From: Stutzerimonas stutzeri
Lineage (GTDB): Bacteria; Pseudomonadota; Gammaproteobacteria; Pseudomonadales; Pseudomonadaceae
Direction of reading: 5' to 3'
Length of the DNA stretch: 64,000 bases
Assembly: GCF_024448985.1 (NCBI RefSeq)
Contig: NZ_JAMOII010000001.1
Location: 496,001-560,000, forward strand
In this document: positions 47,963 through 58,042 of the stretch, in pieces
How the letters are laid out: every line of letters starts with the position of its first letter
Numbering within the stretch: position 1 is the first letter of the stretch
The notes under the pieces: model-generated
Told to the model about the DNA's origin: nothing
Database searches by the model: none
What the model saw: the letters and a program-made list of their open reading frames with translations, nothing else
Translations under genes and position numbers: made by a program

Positions 47963-48841
47963 ATGGATGCCGAGCTGAAAGCTTTTTTGCAGCGCGCCGA
48001 TGCGCTGATGACGCGCCTGGAGCCCCTGCTGCCGGCGCCGCGTGCGCCAGTCGATTGGAACAGCAGCCTGGCGGCACGCTGGCATCGTGAAGGGCAGGGC
48101 GGTTATTTGCAGCCGCTGAAGGTGTCGCTGGATCTGAATCTGGCTGATCTGATCGGCATCGACCGGCAGCGCGAGCTGCTGGCGAATAATACCCGCCAGT
48201 TTGTGTCCGGCCTGCCGGCAAATCACGTACTGCTTTGGGGCGCGCGCGGGACCGGTAAGTCTTCGTTGATCCGGGCACTGCTGGCCGAGCATGCGCCGGC
48301 AGGTCTGCGCCTCATTGAAATCGAGCGGGATCATCTGGCTGACCTGCCTAAAGTGGTCGAGCAGCTCGTCGGCCAGCCTCAGCATTTCGTGGTGTTCTGC
48401 GACGACCTGTCATTCGAGGCGGGTGAGGGCGACTACCGCGTGCTGAAAAGTGTGCTGGACGGCTCCCTGGAGCGAGCGCCGGAAAATGTGCTGCTGTATG
48501 CCACGTCGAATCGTCGGCATCTGGTCCCTGAGCGCCAGAGCGATAACGAGAACTGGCAGATGATCGACGGCGAACTGCATCCCAACGAGGCGGTGGAAGA
48601 CAAGATCGCCCTGTCGGACCGCTTCGGACTCTGGCTTTCGTTCTATCCCTTCAGTCAGGAACATTATTTGAACGTGGTGCGGCACTGGATCGGCTCGCTG
48701 GCTGAGCAGGCCGGCCTCACCTGGAGCTGGGATGAGGCGCTGGAGAAAGATGCGATTCGCTGGGCCACGGCACGCGGTAACCGCAACGGTCGTTGCGCCT
48801 ATCAGTTTGCGCGGCAGTGGGTAGGGATTCGTCTGCTTTGA
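47963..48841 (+). CDS. DUF815-family AAA+ ATPase
   Basis: 292 residues with Walker A GARGTGKSS (about residue 91-99), Walker B VVFCDDLSFE and a sensor region YATSNRRHLVPE. The DUF815 (YjeE-unrelated) family is widespread but without a settled function. It is 46 nt after gpx, with GGAGTCG before the ATG. Confidence 0.85.
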   Translation: MDAELKAFLQRADALMTRLEPLLPAPRAPVDWNSSLAARWHREGQGGYLQPLKVSLDLNLADLIGIDRQRELLANNTRQFVSGLPANHVLLWGARGTGKSSLIRALLAEHAPAGLRLIEIERDHLADLPKVVEQLVGQPQHFVVFCDDLSFEAGEGDYRVLKSVLDGSLERAPENVLLYATSNRRHLVPERQSDNENWQMIDGELHPNEAVEDKIALSDRFGLWLSFYPFSQEHYLNVVRHWIGSLAEQAGLTWSWDEALEKDAIRWATARGNRNGRCAYQFARQWVGIRLL

Positions 48842-48907
48842 AGACAAGCGCTGGGTCTAGCTGCAGCGGATGTGCTTGGCTTTGTTCTAGTCTAGGCTGA
48901 AAGGTTG

Positions 48908-48984
48908 TTTCGCCGCCAGGGCGCGCCTCCCACGGATCCGGCATCCAGCTGCTCTTGTAGGAGGGCCGCCCCCGGCGCGAATGC
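48908..48984. repeat. Family B REP-like pair
   Basis: TTTCGCCGCCAGGGCGCGCC (48908-48927) and an opposed GTAGGAGGGCCGCCCCCGGC (48958-48977) fill the spacer between the DUF815 and GST genes. Confidence 0.6.
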
Positions 48985-49007
48985 TTTTGGCTTCGGGACA
49001 GGATGAA

Positions 49008-49691
49008 TCAATCCGGCTGCTTCGCCTTCTTACCTATCTCGATGAGCTTTGCCGTCATGCGCTGCTCGCCCGGTAGCACGCTTTCAACCGAAGCAAGCCC
49101 TTTCATTCGGGTGAAGTGAGCGGCCAGCGCCGGCCAGCGATTGGCGTCGATCAGTTCGCCGCCATGCTCCATGTTGATCAGCTGGCAGGCGAAAGCGAGG
49201 TCCGCTATCGAAAGCTGGTCGCCGACAAAGTACGTTCTTTCGCCGAGTTGACGCTCGAGATAGTCGAAGTGCGGCGGTAGCTTTTCGTTCAGAGCGGCCT
49301 GCACCTTGACTTCGTTACAGGTGTGGCCGGAACTGGGCTTCAGCACACGGTTGCGGAAAACCCCAAAGGTCGTCAGGGGCGCTAGTTCGTAGTCGGCGTA
49401 CTTCTCCAGCCAGCGGATCTGCGCACGTTCTATCGCGCTGTTACCGTACAGCCGAACGGTCTGTTCGAACGTTTCTTCGAGGTACTGGCAGATTACGCTG
49501 GAGTCGGCGAGGCTGAGTTCGCCATCTTTTAAGGCTGGAATACGGCCGAGCGGGTTGAGCTGCAGATACCACTCGGGCGGTGTGAATGGCATGACGACTT
49601 CTAGCTGGTAATCCAGACCCTTTTCCAGCAGGCAAAGACGTGCCTTGCGAACGAATGGTGACAGTGGGGCACCGAACAAGGTCAGGGACAT
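49008..49691 (-). CDS. Glutathione S-transferase family protein
   Basis: 227 residues: N-terminal thioredoxin-like domain (SPFVRKARLCLLEKGLDYQ, NPLGRIPALKDGELSLADSS) and an all-helical C-terminal domain. The active residue is probably the serine of LSPFVRKA. Substrate unknown. It is oriented opposite to its neighbours and the gap to 49816 holds no gene. Confidence 0.88.
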   Translation of the reverse strand: MSLTLFGAPLSPFVRKARLCLLEKGLDYQLEVVMPFTPPEWYLQLNPLGRIPALKDGELSLADSSVICQYLEETFEQTVRLYGNSAIERAQIRWLEKYADYELAPLTTFGVFRNRVLKPSSGHTCNEVKVQAALNEKLPPHFDYLERQLGERTYFVGDQLSIADLAFACQLINMEHGGELIDANRWPALAAHFTRMKGLASVESVLPGEQRMTAKLIEIGKKAKQPD

Positions 49692-49815
49692 TGATTTTCT
49701 CCGCGGCAGGACAGGCGCGGCAGTGCCAGTGAGCGGATGAGTATTAAGTTGCGAAGCAACGGAGCACGATGCATTCGCCTCTCAAGTCATTTTTCGCACC
49801 CGTCCGGACCTGCGC

Positions 49816-50592
49816 CTAGTAGATGTTGTTCTTCTTCCAGTCATCTTCGCTTTCAAAGTTCTTCAAACCTTCGGTCAGCTCGCTGGGTTCGTCAAGCTTC
49901 GGTTGTTGCTGAGTCTGCTCGAGCTTGTTGGCATGGGTGTAGCTCGCTTCGAGCTGCGCCAGTTGGGATTGGAATTCGGCAGGGTTGGGTTGCTTGCGGA
50001 CGTGCTGAATGCCGCGTTCGAATGCGAGACGTGCCTTGTGGGGACTACCTTGCTTCAAGGCCTCCTGGCCGACGTTGGTGAAATATTCAATATGCAACAT
50101 CACCGTCATGTGCTGGATGTGCTGGATCCAGCGTTTGGCTGCAGCCGTATCGAGCTGGTTCTGCTTGTTGGCCCAGACGATCAGAGCGTACAAATCTTCC
50201 AGCCGGAGGCGAATTTCTTTCACCTGGGCTTCTGTGGCCACTTTAACTGGCGCATTCGGCACTTCGATCTCGTCAGCCTTGGCGGCAGCGCTGCGCAGCG
50301 CATCAACCCGCGCACTGACGGTGCTGTTCTTCTTGTCCAGCTGTAACAGTCGTTCGCCTAGATGCAATTCCAGTCGCGTCAGCGTTAACTTGAGCGCTGG
50401 CGTCATCATCTGGGCTGGCAGGCTGTCGGAGAGATTGGCGCAGCGCCGCATGCGATCACTGAGATCGGCTCGGATGCGCGCTTTTTCCAGATTGTTCTTT
50501 TCGACGATCTGGTTAATCACGCCAATGGCTATCAATATGAACAGGCCAGCAACGACCAATCCTGCAATCAGAACCGGGGACACGGGGCGCAC
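49816..50592 (-). CDS. Membrane-anchored coiled-coil protein, hypothetical
   Basis: 258 residues: one N-terminal transmembrane helix (about 8-28, VLIAGLVVAGLFILIAIGVI) then a largely helical, charged cytoplasmic or periplasmic region and an acidic tail ending EDDWKKNNIY. No family recognised; the position upstream of tRNA-Glu/tRNA-Gly is conserved in P. aeruginosa from memory. Confidence 0.7.
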   Translation of the reverse strand: MRPVSPVLIAGLVVAGLFILIAIGVINQIVEKNNLEKARIRADLSDRMRRCANLSDSLPAQMMTPALKLTLTRLELHLGERLLQLDKKNSTVSARVDALRSAAAKADEIEVPNAPVKVATEAQVKEIRLRLEDLYALIVWANKQNQLDTAAAKRWIQHIQHMTVMLHIEYFTNVGQEALKQGSPHKARLAFERGIQHVRKQPNPAEFQSQLAQLEASYTHANKLEQTQQQPKLDEPSELTEGLKNFESEDDWKKNNIY

Positions 50593-50697
50593 CTCTCTAA
50601 CCGGGCGGTTTCTGCCGAGTGTAGAGCGTTAGATGGCAAGCTGATAGCTCAAAAGCAGCTTCAATTAATCGACCCTTAAAAAATTTCAGCAAGGCGC

Positions 50698-50726
50698 TTG
50701 ACGGCCCTATGCGAGCTCCATAGAAT
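50698..50726 (+). promoter_or_regulatory. Promoter of the tRNA-Glu/tRNA-Gly operon
   Basis: TTGACG (50698-50703), 17 bases, TAGAAT (50721-50726), about 75 bases before tRNA-Glu. A GC-rich discriminator follows (GCGCGCC), as in stringently controlled RNA promoters. Confidence 0.75.
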
Positions 50727-50799
50727 GCGCGCCACTTGCAGCGTGAAGCACATCGCAAACGCTGAAAGCCGGAATGAAAGCGATAAGCTTCCGGGCTGC

Positions 50800-50875
50800 G
50801 TCCCCTTCGTCTAGTGGCCTAGGACACCGCCCTTTCACGGCGGTAACAGGGGTTCGAGTCCCCTAGGGGACGCCA
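50800..50875 (+). tRNA. tRNA-Glu (UUC anticodon)
   Basis: Acceptor stem GTCCCCT/AGGGGAC, anticodon stem CCGCC-CTTTCAC-GGCGG with anticodon TTC, T-loop GGTTCGAGTCC, and encoded CCA at the 3' end. All arms fold. Confidence 0.97.
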
Positions 50876-50894
50876 TTTTTGTTGTAGATGTAAC

Positions 50895-50970
<76 letters not shown>

Positions 50971-51003
50971 AATAAGCTGCGAAAGGCCAAGGCTAATCGC
51001 AAG

Positions 51004-51038
51004 CACAAAAAAAGCGACCTAGAGTCGCTTTTTTTGTG
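51004..51038 (+). terminator. Rho-independent terminator of the tRNA operon
   Basis: CACAAAAAAAGCGAC (51004-51018), loop CTAGA, GTCGCTTTTTTTGTG (51024-51038). A perfect 15-bp stem with seven Ts; symmetric, so it could work in both directions. The spacer to 51279 holds nothing else recognised. Confidence 0.9.
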
Positions 51039-51279
51039 TCTGTAATTCCTGTCCGTCGGCACGCTCGGATGCCGACACCTCTGTCGAGCAATCGCTCAAG
51101 CTCGGCGCGTGCCCACCACCCTTCGAATAGCCGGCCAAACTCACCGAGCCCGTTACGGTCCTATCCCATAGACGCTCGTCTTGCTTCGTACGCAGTGGGG
51201 GCCGCTTGGTAGAACGACCGCTCGGTCGCCCCTTCGTCAGTTACGACCGGCGAAAATTTCGATAATCGGGGCTTTCATC

Positions 51280-52209
51280 ATGGCAAGCACTCAAAGCGCC
51301 GCAGCCACGCTGCGCTCGGCATGGATTGCTCATGCACAGGCAAACCCCATCGTCGCATTGGGGCTTATCGGTACGGTTCTGGTTGTGTTGATACTGCTGG
51401 GCGCCAGTGCTTACGGCGCATTTCAGAACGGCGATGAAAGCAATATCCGCTATGCGCTGCTCGGCGGCACGGCAGGCTTCGCGGCGACGGCACTGGGTGC
51501 GCTGATGGCGATTGCGCTGGGCAATATTTCCACGCGCACCCAGGACAGCATGCTTGGCTTCGCCGCCGGCATGATGCTCGCGGCCAGTTCGTTTTCCTTG
51601 ATCCTTCCGGGCCTCGCGGCAGCACGGGATCTGTTCGACAGCGGCCCAGCGGCCGCATTGACTGTAGTGGTGGGCCTCGGCTTTGGCGTGCTGTTGATGC
51701 TCGGGCTGGATTATTTCACGCCCCACGAGCATGAGGCCGCCGGTGCCTTCGGGCCTCATCACCAGCGCATGAGTCGGGTCTGGCTGTTCGTGTTTGCGAT
51801 CATCCTGCACAACATTCCGGAAGGCATGGCGATAGGCGTGAGCTTCGCCAAGGGCGATCTGGAGGTTGGTTTGCCGCTCACCAGCGCCATCGCCATCCAA
51901 GACATTCCCGAAGGGCTGGCTGTTGCGCTGGCTTTGCGCACCACCGGCTTGTCCGCCTGGCGGGCGATACTGGTCGCTGCGGCTTCAGGCCTGATGGAGC
52001 CTCTCGGCGCCCTGGTGGGTTTGGGAATTTCCAGCGGTTTGGCCGTCGCTTACCCGGTCAGCCTCGGCTTGGCTGCCGGCGCGATGATCTTCGTGGTATC
52101 GCATGAAGTGATTCCCGAAACTCACCGTCATGGTCATCAGACGCCGGCAACGGTCGGCTTGATGGGTGGTTTCGCGGTGATGATGTTTCTGGATACCGCG
52201 CTGGGCTAG
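51280..52209 (+). CDS. ZIP-family metal transporter
   Basis: 309 residues from ATG 51280 (MASTQSAAATLRSAWIAHAQ). About eight transmembrane helices with the ZIP metal motifs HNIPEGMAIGVSFAKG (helix IV) and AIQDIPEGLAVALALR (helix V) and a histidine-rich loop (PHEHEAAGAFGPHHQ). Likely imports zinc or other divalent metals; GufA-like. An extension upstream to 51181 is unsupported by a ribosome site. Confidence 0.9.
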   Translation: MASTQSAAATLRSAWIAHAQANPIVALGLIGTVLVVLILLGASAYGAFQNGDESNIRYALLGGTAGFAATALGALMAIALGNISTRTQDSMLGFAAGMMLAASSFSLILPGLAAARDLFDSGPAAALTVVVGLGFGVLLMLGLDYFTPHEHEAAGAFGPHHQRMSRVWLFVFAIILHNIPEGMAIGVSFAKGDLEVGLPLTSAIAIQDIPEGLAVALALRTTGLSAWRAILVAAASGLMEPLGALVGLGISSGLAVAYPVSLGLAAGAMIFVVSHEVIPETHRHGHQTPATVGLMGGFAVMMFLDTALG

Positions 52210-52273
52210 GAAGCATCGAGCTGCCGGTTACCGATATATCGCTGCGCCGTCTCTGATGACGGCGCAAGTCTAA

Positions 52274-53395
<1,122 letters not shown>

Positions 53396-53654
53396 CTAGG
53401 GGTTCGGATCGTTGACGGGCGTGCTACGTGCATATTTCCTTGCGGACTGACGAGCGGTGGGACAGCGAGTAAGCCGCGGTTGTGCTTTTAGACTGGGCCC
53501 GCTCGTGAAGCATCTTGTCATCGGTTTTGCTGGCCATCGGCACTTCGTTCGTCGATAAGCCGAGCCTGCAGCGTCATCGACGTGACGCGACGTCGCTATT
53601 TGGTAGGCTCGTTAAAGCCCGACGAGTCAATGCGTTAGCGCGTAAAGGGATTGG

Positions 53655-53682
53655 TTGTAAGTTGGGAATAAGCCGGTACAAT
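53655..53682 (+). promoter_or_regulatory. Promoter of 4.5S RNA
   Basis: TTGTAA (53655-53660), 16 bases, TACAAT (53677-53682), about 33 bases upstream of the folded RNA. The 454-nt spacer before 53715 contains nothing else recognised. Confidence 0.65.
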
Positions 53683-53714
53683 GGCGCCGCTCGCCGCCAG
53701 GCGGGTTTCGTTAT

Positions 53715-53827
53715 GGTGGGCCCTGCCGGTCCCCTCGCAACGATCAGCCGTGAACCCGGTCAGGCCCGGAAGGGAGCAGCCGCAGCGGTGACATTGTGTG
53801 CCGGGGTGTGGCTGGTAGGGTTCACCT
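53715..53827 (+). ncRNA. ffs: 4.5S signal recognition particle RNA
   Basis: Contains the Ffh-binding hairpin with GTCAGGCCCGGAAGGGAGCA (53759-53778, key GGAAGG tetraloop region) and GTGTGCCGGGGTGTGGCTGG, and the ends GGTGGGCCC / GGGTTCACC pair with G-U wobble. Ends are approximate to a few bases. Confidence 0.93.
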
Positions 53828-53951
53828 CCATAACGACGATTTCCTTCCCCTTTTCTATCGTTCGATTGCACCGACCTCTTTGGGAGATTCTGCGAATCTG
53901 CGTGCCCGCTTGTTTCTCATGATCGCTGGCGGACGGCGGTCGAAAGCCTGT

Positions 53952-54137
53952 AGCTTCGCCCCGAGGTTGGGCTTCCTGCAAAGGCAGCAAACTCGCGCTA
54001 ACTATCATAGGAGACGCGCCCCTGTGGCGAATACGCGTCGCAGGCCTGCCGAAAAGCCTAAAGCTTCGCCCCCGACTCCTGCAAAGGCAGCCGGCGCGCA
54101 CCGATAATCGTAGGAGGCGCGCCCTCGCGGCGAATGC
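53952..54137. repeat. Tandem family B REP-like units
   Basis: Two successive doublets: GCTTCGCCCCGAGGTTGG (53952-53969) with ATAGGAGACGCGCC (54007-54020), and GCTTCGCCCCCGACTCC (54063-54079) with CGTAGGAGGCGCGCC (54108-54122). The 398-nt spacer to earP shows no gene. Confidence 0.75.
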
Positions 54138-54225
54138 AGGCCGCAGGCCTGCCGTAATCTGTATTCTTCGCGAGTATTCATCCAGGCACGAATACGTGGC
54201 ATCCCTCGTTCAAGGAGTATTTGGT

Positions 54226-55365
54226 TTGTCGGTCAAAGCAAGCTGGGACATCTTCTGCGTGGTCGTCGATAACTACGGCGACATCGGCGTGACCTGGCGT
54301 CTGGCGCGGCAGCTGGTTGCCGAGCATGGCCAGCGGGTGCGTTTGTGGGTCGACGATCTCGATACTTTCGCCCGGCTCTGTCCGGGTTGCAGCGCCACGG
54401 CAAGCCAGCAATGGCATGAAGGTGTCGACGTGCGGCACTGGCTGCCCGAATGGACCGGCGCCGAGCCCGCGGACGTGGTGATCGAGGCGTTCGCCTGCCA
54501 GCTGCCCGTCGCCTATATCGAGGCGATGGCCAACAGCGAGCGCCGCATTCTCTGGCTCAATCTGGAATACCTGAGCGCCGAGGACTGGGTGGTCGGCTGT
54601 CATGCGCTGCCTTCGATGCAGCCCGATGGCCTGCAGAAGTACTTCTTCTTCCCGGGATTCGAGCAGGGTACTGGTGGCCTGATTCGCGAAAGTGACCTGA
54701 TGGCACGAAGGGAAGCATTCCAGCGCGATCCGACGTTGCGCGAGGCTTTTCTGCAGAGCCTGGATTTTACGGTGGAACCCGGCGCGCGATTGGTCTCGCT
54801 GTTCGCTTACGAAAACCACGCCGTTGCGGGATGGCTCGATGCATTGGCGGTAGATACGCGCCCAACGCAACTGATGGTTCCGGAAGGCCGGGTCCTCGGC
54901 GACGTCGCACGCTGGCTAGGGGTAGAGCAGCTTCGAGCCGGTGTTCGCCATAGCCGTGGTGAGCTGCAGATCGCTGTGCTGCCATTCATGACTCAGAACG
55001 AGTACGACATGTTGTTGTGGTGCTGCGACTTCAATGCCGTGCGCGGCGAGGAATCGTTCATCCGCGCACAGTGGGCCGGGCGGCCATTGGTCTGGCACAT
55101 CTATCCACAGGAGGAAGATGCGCACTGGGTCAAGCTCAACGCCTTCCTCGAACTCTATCTGTGCGACCTGGCGCCAGCGGCCGCCGCCGCGCTCAAGAAC
55201 TTCTGGCATGCCTGGAACAAGGGCGAGGGGAGCGGGGCGGCCTGGTCCGACTTGCTCCGTCACGAGGTCGAGCTGATAGCCCATGCCGAACGCTGGACGC
55301 ACAAGCAGGTTGCCAACGGCGATCTAGCTGGAAAGCTGGTGTTTTTTTACACAGATTGGCTATGA
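54226..55365 (+). CDS. earP: EF-P arginine rhamnosyltransferase EarP
   Basis: About 379 residues from TTG 54226 ([21 protein letters not shown]) with AAGGAG seven bases upstream; GTG 54196 is the alternative. The GT104 fold is indicated by [24 protein letters not shown] and [24 protein letters not shown] (quoted in part). It transfers rhamnose from dTDP-L-rhamnose to Arg-32 of EF-P, needed for elongation at polyproline. efp follows after 40 nt. Confidence 0.95.
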   Translation: MSVKASWDIFCVVVDNYGDIGVTWRLARQLVAEHGQRVRLWVDDLDTFARLCPGCSATASQQWHEGVDVRHWLPEWTGAEPADVVIEAFACQLPVAYIEAMANSERRILWLNLEYLSAEDWVVGCHALPSMQPDGLQKYFFFPGFEQGTGGLIRESDLMARREAFQRDPTLREAFLQSLDFTVEPGARLVSLFAYENHAVAGWLDALAVDTRPTQLMVPEGRVLGDVARWLGVEQLRAGVRHSRGELQIAVLPFMTQNEYDMLLWCCDFNAVRGEESFIRAQWAGRPLVWHIYPQEEDAHWVKLNAFLELYLCDLAPAAAAALKNFWHAWNKGEGSGAAWSDLLRHEVELIAHAERWTHKQVANGDLAGKLVFFYTDWL

Positions 55366-55405
55366 TACGCGGCCTGTTTTGTCTCTAATCCCATCGGATA
55401 TTCGT

Positions 55406-55972
55406 ATGAAAACCGCACAAGAGTTCCGTGCCGGCCAGGTGGCCATCATCAACGGCGCACCCTGGGTCATCCAGAAAGCCGAGTTCAACAAGTCCGGCCG
55501 TAACAGTGCCGTGGTCAAGATGAAGCTGAAGAACCTGCTCAATGGTTCCGCTACCGAGACCGTATACAAGGCCGACGACAAACTTGAGCCGGTGATTCTC
55601 GAGCGCAAGGAAGTTACCTATTCCTACTTCGCTGACCCGCTCTACGTCTTCATGGATGAAGAGTTCAACCAGTACGAAATCGAAAAAGACGACTTGGAAG
55701 GCGTGATGACCTTCATCGAAGACGGCATGACCGACGTCTGCGAAGCTGTCTTCTACAACGACAAGGTAATCTCGGTCGAACTGCCGACCACCATCGTTCG
55801 TGAAATCGTCTACACCGAGCCGTCCGTACGTGGCGACACCTCCGGCAAGGTCATGAAGACTGCCCGCCTGAAGAACGGTGCAGAGCTGCAGGTTTCCGCC
55901 TTCTGCGAAATCGGCGACTCGATCGAGATCGATACCCGTACCGGCGAGTACAAATCCCGCGTCAAGGCCTGA
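55406..55972 (+). CDS. efp: Translation elongation factor P
   Basis: 188 residues, three OB-like domains. The loop [13 protein letters not shown] carries arginine-32, the rhamnosylation site that matches the EarP encoded upstream, rather than the lysine of EpmA-type EF-P. The signature [20 protein letters not shown] is present in pieces. It rescues ribosomes stalled at consecutive prolines. Confidence 0.98.
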   Translation: MKTAQEFRAGQVAIINGAPWVIQKAEFNKSGRNSAVVKMKLKNLLNGSATETVYKADDKLEPVILERKEVTYSYFADPLYVFMDEEFNQYEIEKDDLEGVMTFIEDGMTDVCEAVFYNDKVISVELPTTIVREIVYTEPSVRGDTSGKVMKTARLKNGAELQVSAFCEIGDSIEIDTRTGEYKSRVKA

Positions 55973-55986
55973 CCTTCGCAGGATGC

Positions 55987-56015
55987 AAAAAGCCCGGCAG
56001 ACGCCGGGCTTTTTT
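55987..56015 (+). terminator. Rho-independent terminator of efp
   Basis: AAAAAGCCCGGC (55987-55998), AGAC loop, GCCGGGC plus six Ts (56003-56015). Confidence 0.93.
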
Positions 56016-56115
56016 GTGGCTGAGCGAACGGGAAGGGAGGATGCCAGCGCGTTTATCATTCAGCCTGAGACCTGTCCCGTTTCGTCACGACCGCACGGAA
56101 CCGGTTTCGCAGGAC

Positions 56116-56170
56116 GTAGGGCCGAACTTGTTTGGCTTTGCAATCCGCAGCCGAATGAATTCGGCCCTAC
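56116..56170. repeat. Family C REP-like pair
   Basis: GTAGGGCCGAACTTGTTTGG (56116-56135) and CCGAATGAATTCGGCCCTAC (56151-56170) form an inverted pair between efp and the DASS transporter gene. Confidence 0.75.
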
Positions 56171-56224
56171 AGGTTCGATATCCAGCAAAGCTCCGCGGCT
56201 TCAGCAGCGAATGAAGCTAGAAGC

Positions 56225-57673
56225 TCAGTTCGCCCAGAGCCAGCCAACCATCAGATAGCAAAGGCCGGTTACCAGGAACACACCAAAGATGTTCAGGGCG
56301 AAACCGGCCTTGATCATCGACTGAATGGTGACTTGACCGGTGCCGAACACGATGGCATTCGGCGGGGTCGCCACCGGCATCATGAAGGCACAGCTGGCGG
56401 CGATAGCGGCGGGAATCGCCAGCATTTCCGGTGGCAAGCCCTGTGCGACGGCCAGTGCTCCGAGTAGCGGCAGGAAGGCGGCCGCGGTAGCGGTATTGGA
56501 GGTGATCTCGGTGAGGAAGGTAATTACCAACGCAACCAGGCCGATCATCAGGATCAGTGGCAGCATACCGAAGCCCTGTAGGCTTTCAGCAATCCACTCG
56601 GCGAGTCCCGAAGCGCCGATCACACCGGCCAGCGACAAGCCGCCGCCGAACAGCAACAGAACCCCCCACGGGACTTTGTTGGCGGTATCCCAGTCCATCA
56701 GGAACACCCGGTTCTTCATGTCGACCGGGATGAGGAACAGGATCAGCGCCGCGGCGATGGCGATGCTGGTGTCGTTGACGCCATCGATGTACTGGACCAG
56801 AAACGGCTGGAAAATCCACGCCGCCGCCGCCAGGCCGAATACCACGGCAACCATTTTCTCTGGCTTGGACATGGGGCCGAGCGTGGCCATTTCCTGTTCC
56901 AGCATGGCACGGCTGTCCCCGCCGACCAGTTTGAAGCCGCCACGGGTCAGCCACCACCAGATGAACAGCAGCATGCCGACGCTGACCGGTACGCCCAACA
57001 GCATCCACTGACCAAAGCCGATATGCACGTCGTAGCTGTCGCGTAGAAACGCGGCGAGAAGGGCGTTCGGTGGCGTGCCGATCAGAGTCGCGATGCCGCC
57101 GACGCTTGCGGCATAGGCGATACCCAGCAACAAGGCGGTGGCGAAGCGTGTGCCTTCTTTTTCTTCGCTGCCTTCGACGAGCAGGGCAATCACGGAAATG
57201 CCGATGGGCAGCATCATGATGCTGGTGGCGGTGTTGCTCACCCACATACTGATGAAGGCCGTTGCGATCATGAATCCCGCAATCTGCCGGCTGGGCGCGT
57301 TGCCGACGGCCAGCAGCGTAGCCAACGCGATGCGCTTATGCAGGTTCCAGCGCTGCATGGCCAGCCCCAGCAGAAAGCCGCCGAAGAAAAGAAAGATTGT
57401 TGGGTTGGCATAAGGCGCGGTCGCTTTCCCCAGCGTATCGATACCCAGCAAGGGAATCAGCAGGATGGGCAGCAGCGAGGTGGCCGGGATCGGGATGGCC
57501 TCGGTTGCCCACCAGACGGCCATTAGTGCCGCCATGCCGACGGTTAACCAAGCTATGTCCGAGAGCCCGGCAGGCGGGTCGGTCAGGATGCAAAGCAACA
57601 AGAGCAGCGGCCCGAGAAAAAGGCCGATAGAGGCCGCCAAGGCCGCTCCTTTATTCTCTGGTGAATCGGTCAT
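56225..57673 (-). CDS. SLC13/DASS family anion transporter
   Basis: 482 residues, about 11-12 transmembrane helices. The two SNT-type motifs are visible: WVSNTATSIMMLPIG and FLTEITSNTATAAAFLPL, the sodium/dicarboxylate or sulfate symporter signature. The substrate is probably a C4-dicarboxylate or similar anion. The start has TTTATGACC context; its upstream region has an AT-rich inverted repeat. Confidence 0.92.
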   Translation of the reverse strand: MTDSPENKGAALAASIGLFLGPLLLLLCILTDPPAGLSDIAWLTVGMAALMAVWWATEAIPIPATSLLPILLIPLLGIDTLGKATAPYANPTIFLFFGGFLLGLAMQRWNLHKRIALATLLAVGNAPSRQIAGFMIATAFISMWVSNTATSIMMLPIGISVIALLVEGSEEKEGTRFATALLLGIAYAASVGGIATLIGTPPNALLAAFLRDSYDVHIGFGQWMLLGVPVSVGMLLFIWWWLTRGGFKLVGGDSRAMLEQEMATLGPMSKPEKMVAVVFGLAAAAWIFQPFLVQYIDGVNDTSIAIAAALILFLIPVDMKNRVFLMDWDTANKVPWGVLLLFGGGLSLAGVIGASGLAEWIAESLQGFGMLPLILMIGLVALVITFLTEITSNTATAAAFLPLLGALAVAQGLPPEMLAIPAAIAASCAFMMPVATPPNAIVFGTGQVTIQSMIKAGFALNIFGVFLVTGLCYLMVGWLWAN

Positions 57674-57753
57674 AAAGGTTTCCTCTGTCGATGACCCGGC
57701 TGCGAGAGGGCGTAGGAAATCCGGATCAAATACAGCGCAAGTCTATCGCGATT

Positions 57754-57800
57754 AATTAGCAAGCGAATTAGTAGTTGTCGTAATGATTAGTTTGCTAATT
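57754..57800. promoter_or_regulatory. AT-rich inverted repeat upstream of the DASS gene
   Basis: AATTAGCAA (57754-57762) and TTGCTAATT (57792-57800), with further TTAG/CTAA half-sites between, in an otherwise GC-rich genome. It lies 80-130 bases upstream of the transporter start and may be an operator. The spacer 57674-58042 also holds the repeats below. Confidence 0.45.
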
Positions 57801-57922
57801 AGTTTGAGGGCGCTTGCTGAGCGATCACGATTGGCTACCGCGTTACGGATTTAGACAGCACTGCATGGTGTGGTGCTGGCCTCTTGTCGACTCGCGCAAG
57901 CAGATGCGGGTGTGTCAATGGC

Positions 57923-57981
57923 GTAGGGTGGGCTTCAGCCCACCGACGCGTTAGTAATTGGTGGGCTGAAGCCCACCCTAC
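57923..57981. repeat. Family A REP-like inverted pair
   Basis: GTAGGGTGGGCTTCAGCC (57923-57940) and GGTGGGCTGAAGCCCACC (57960-57977) form the mirror arrangement of the pair at 11995-12066. Confidence 0.8.
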
Positions 57982-58042
57982 AACTGAAGCCCGCTCTACA
58001 ACCGGAGCGCCGCCGACCCAAGCCAAGCTCCGCTAGGCGCTA

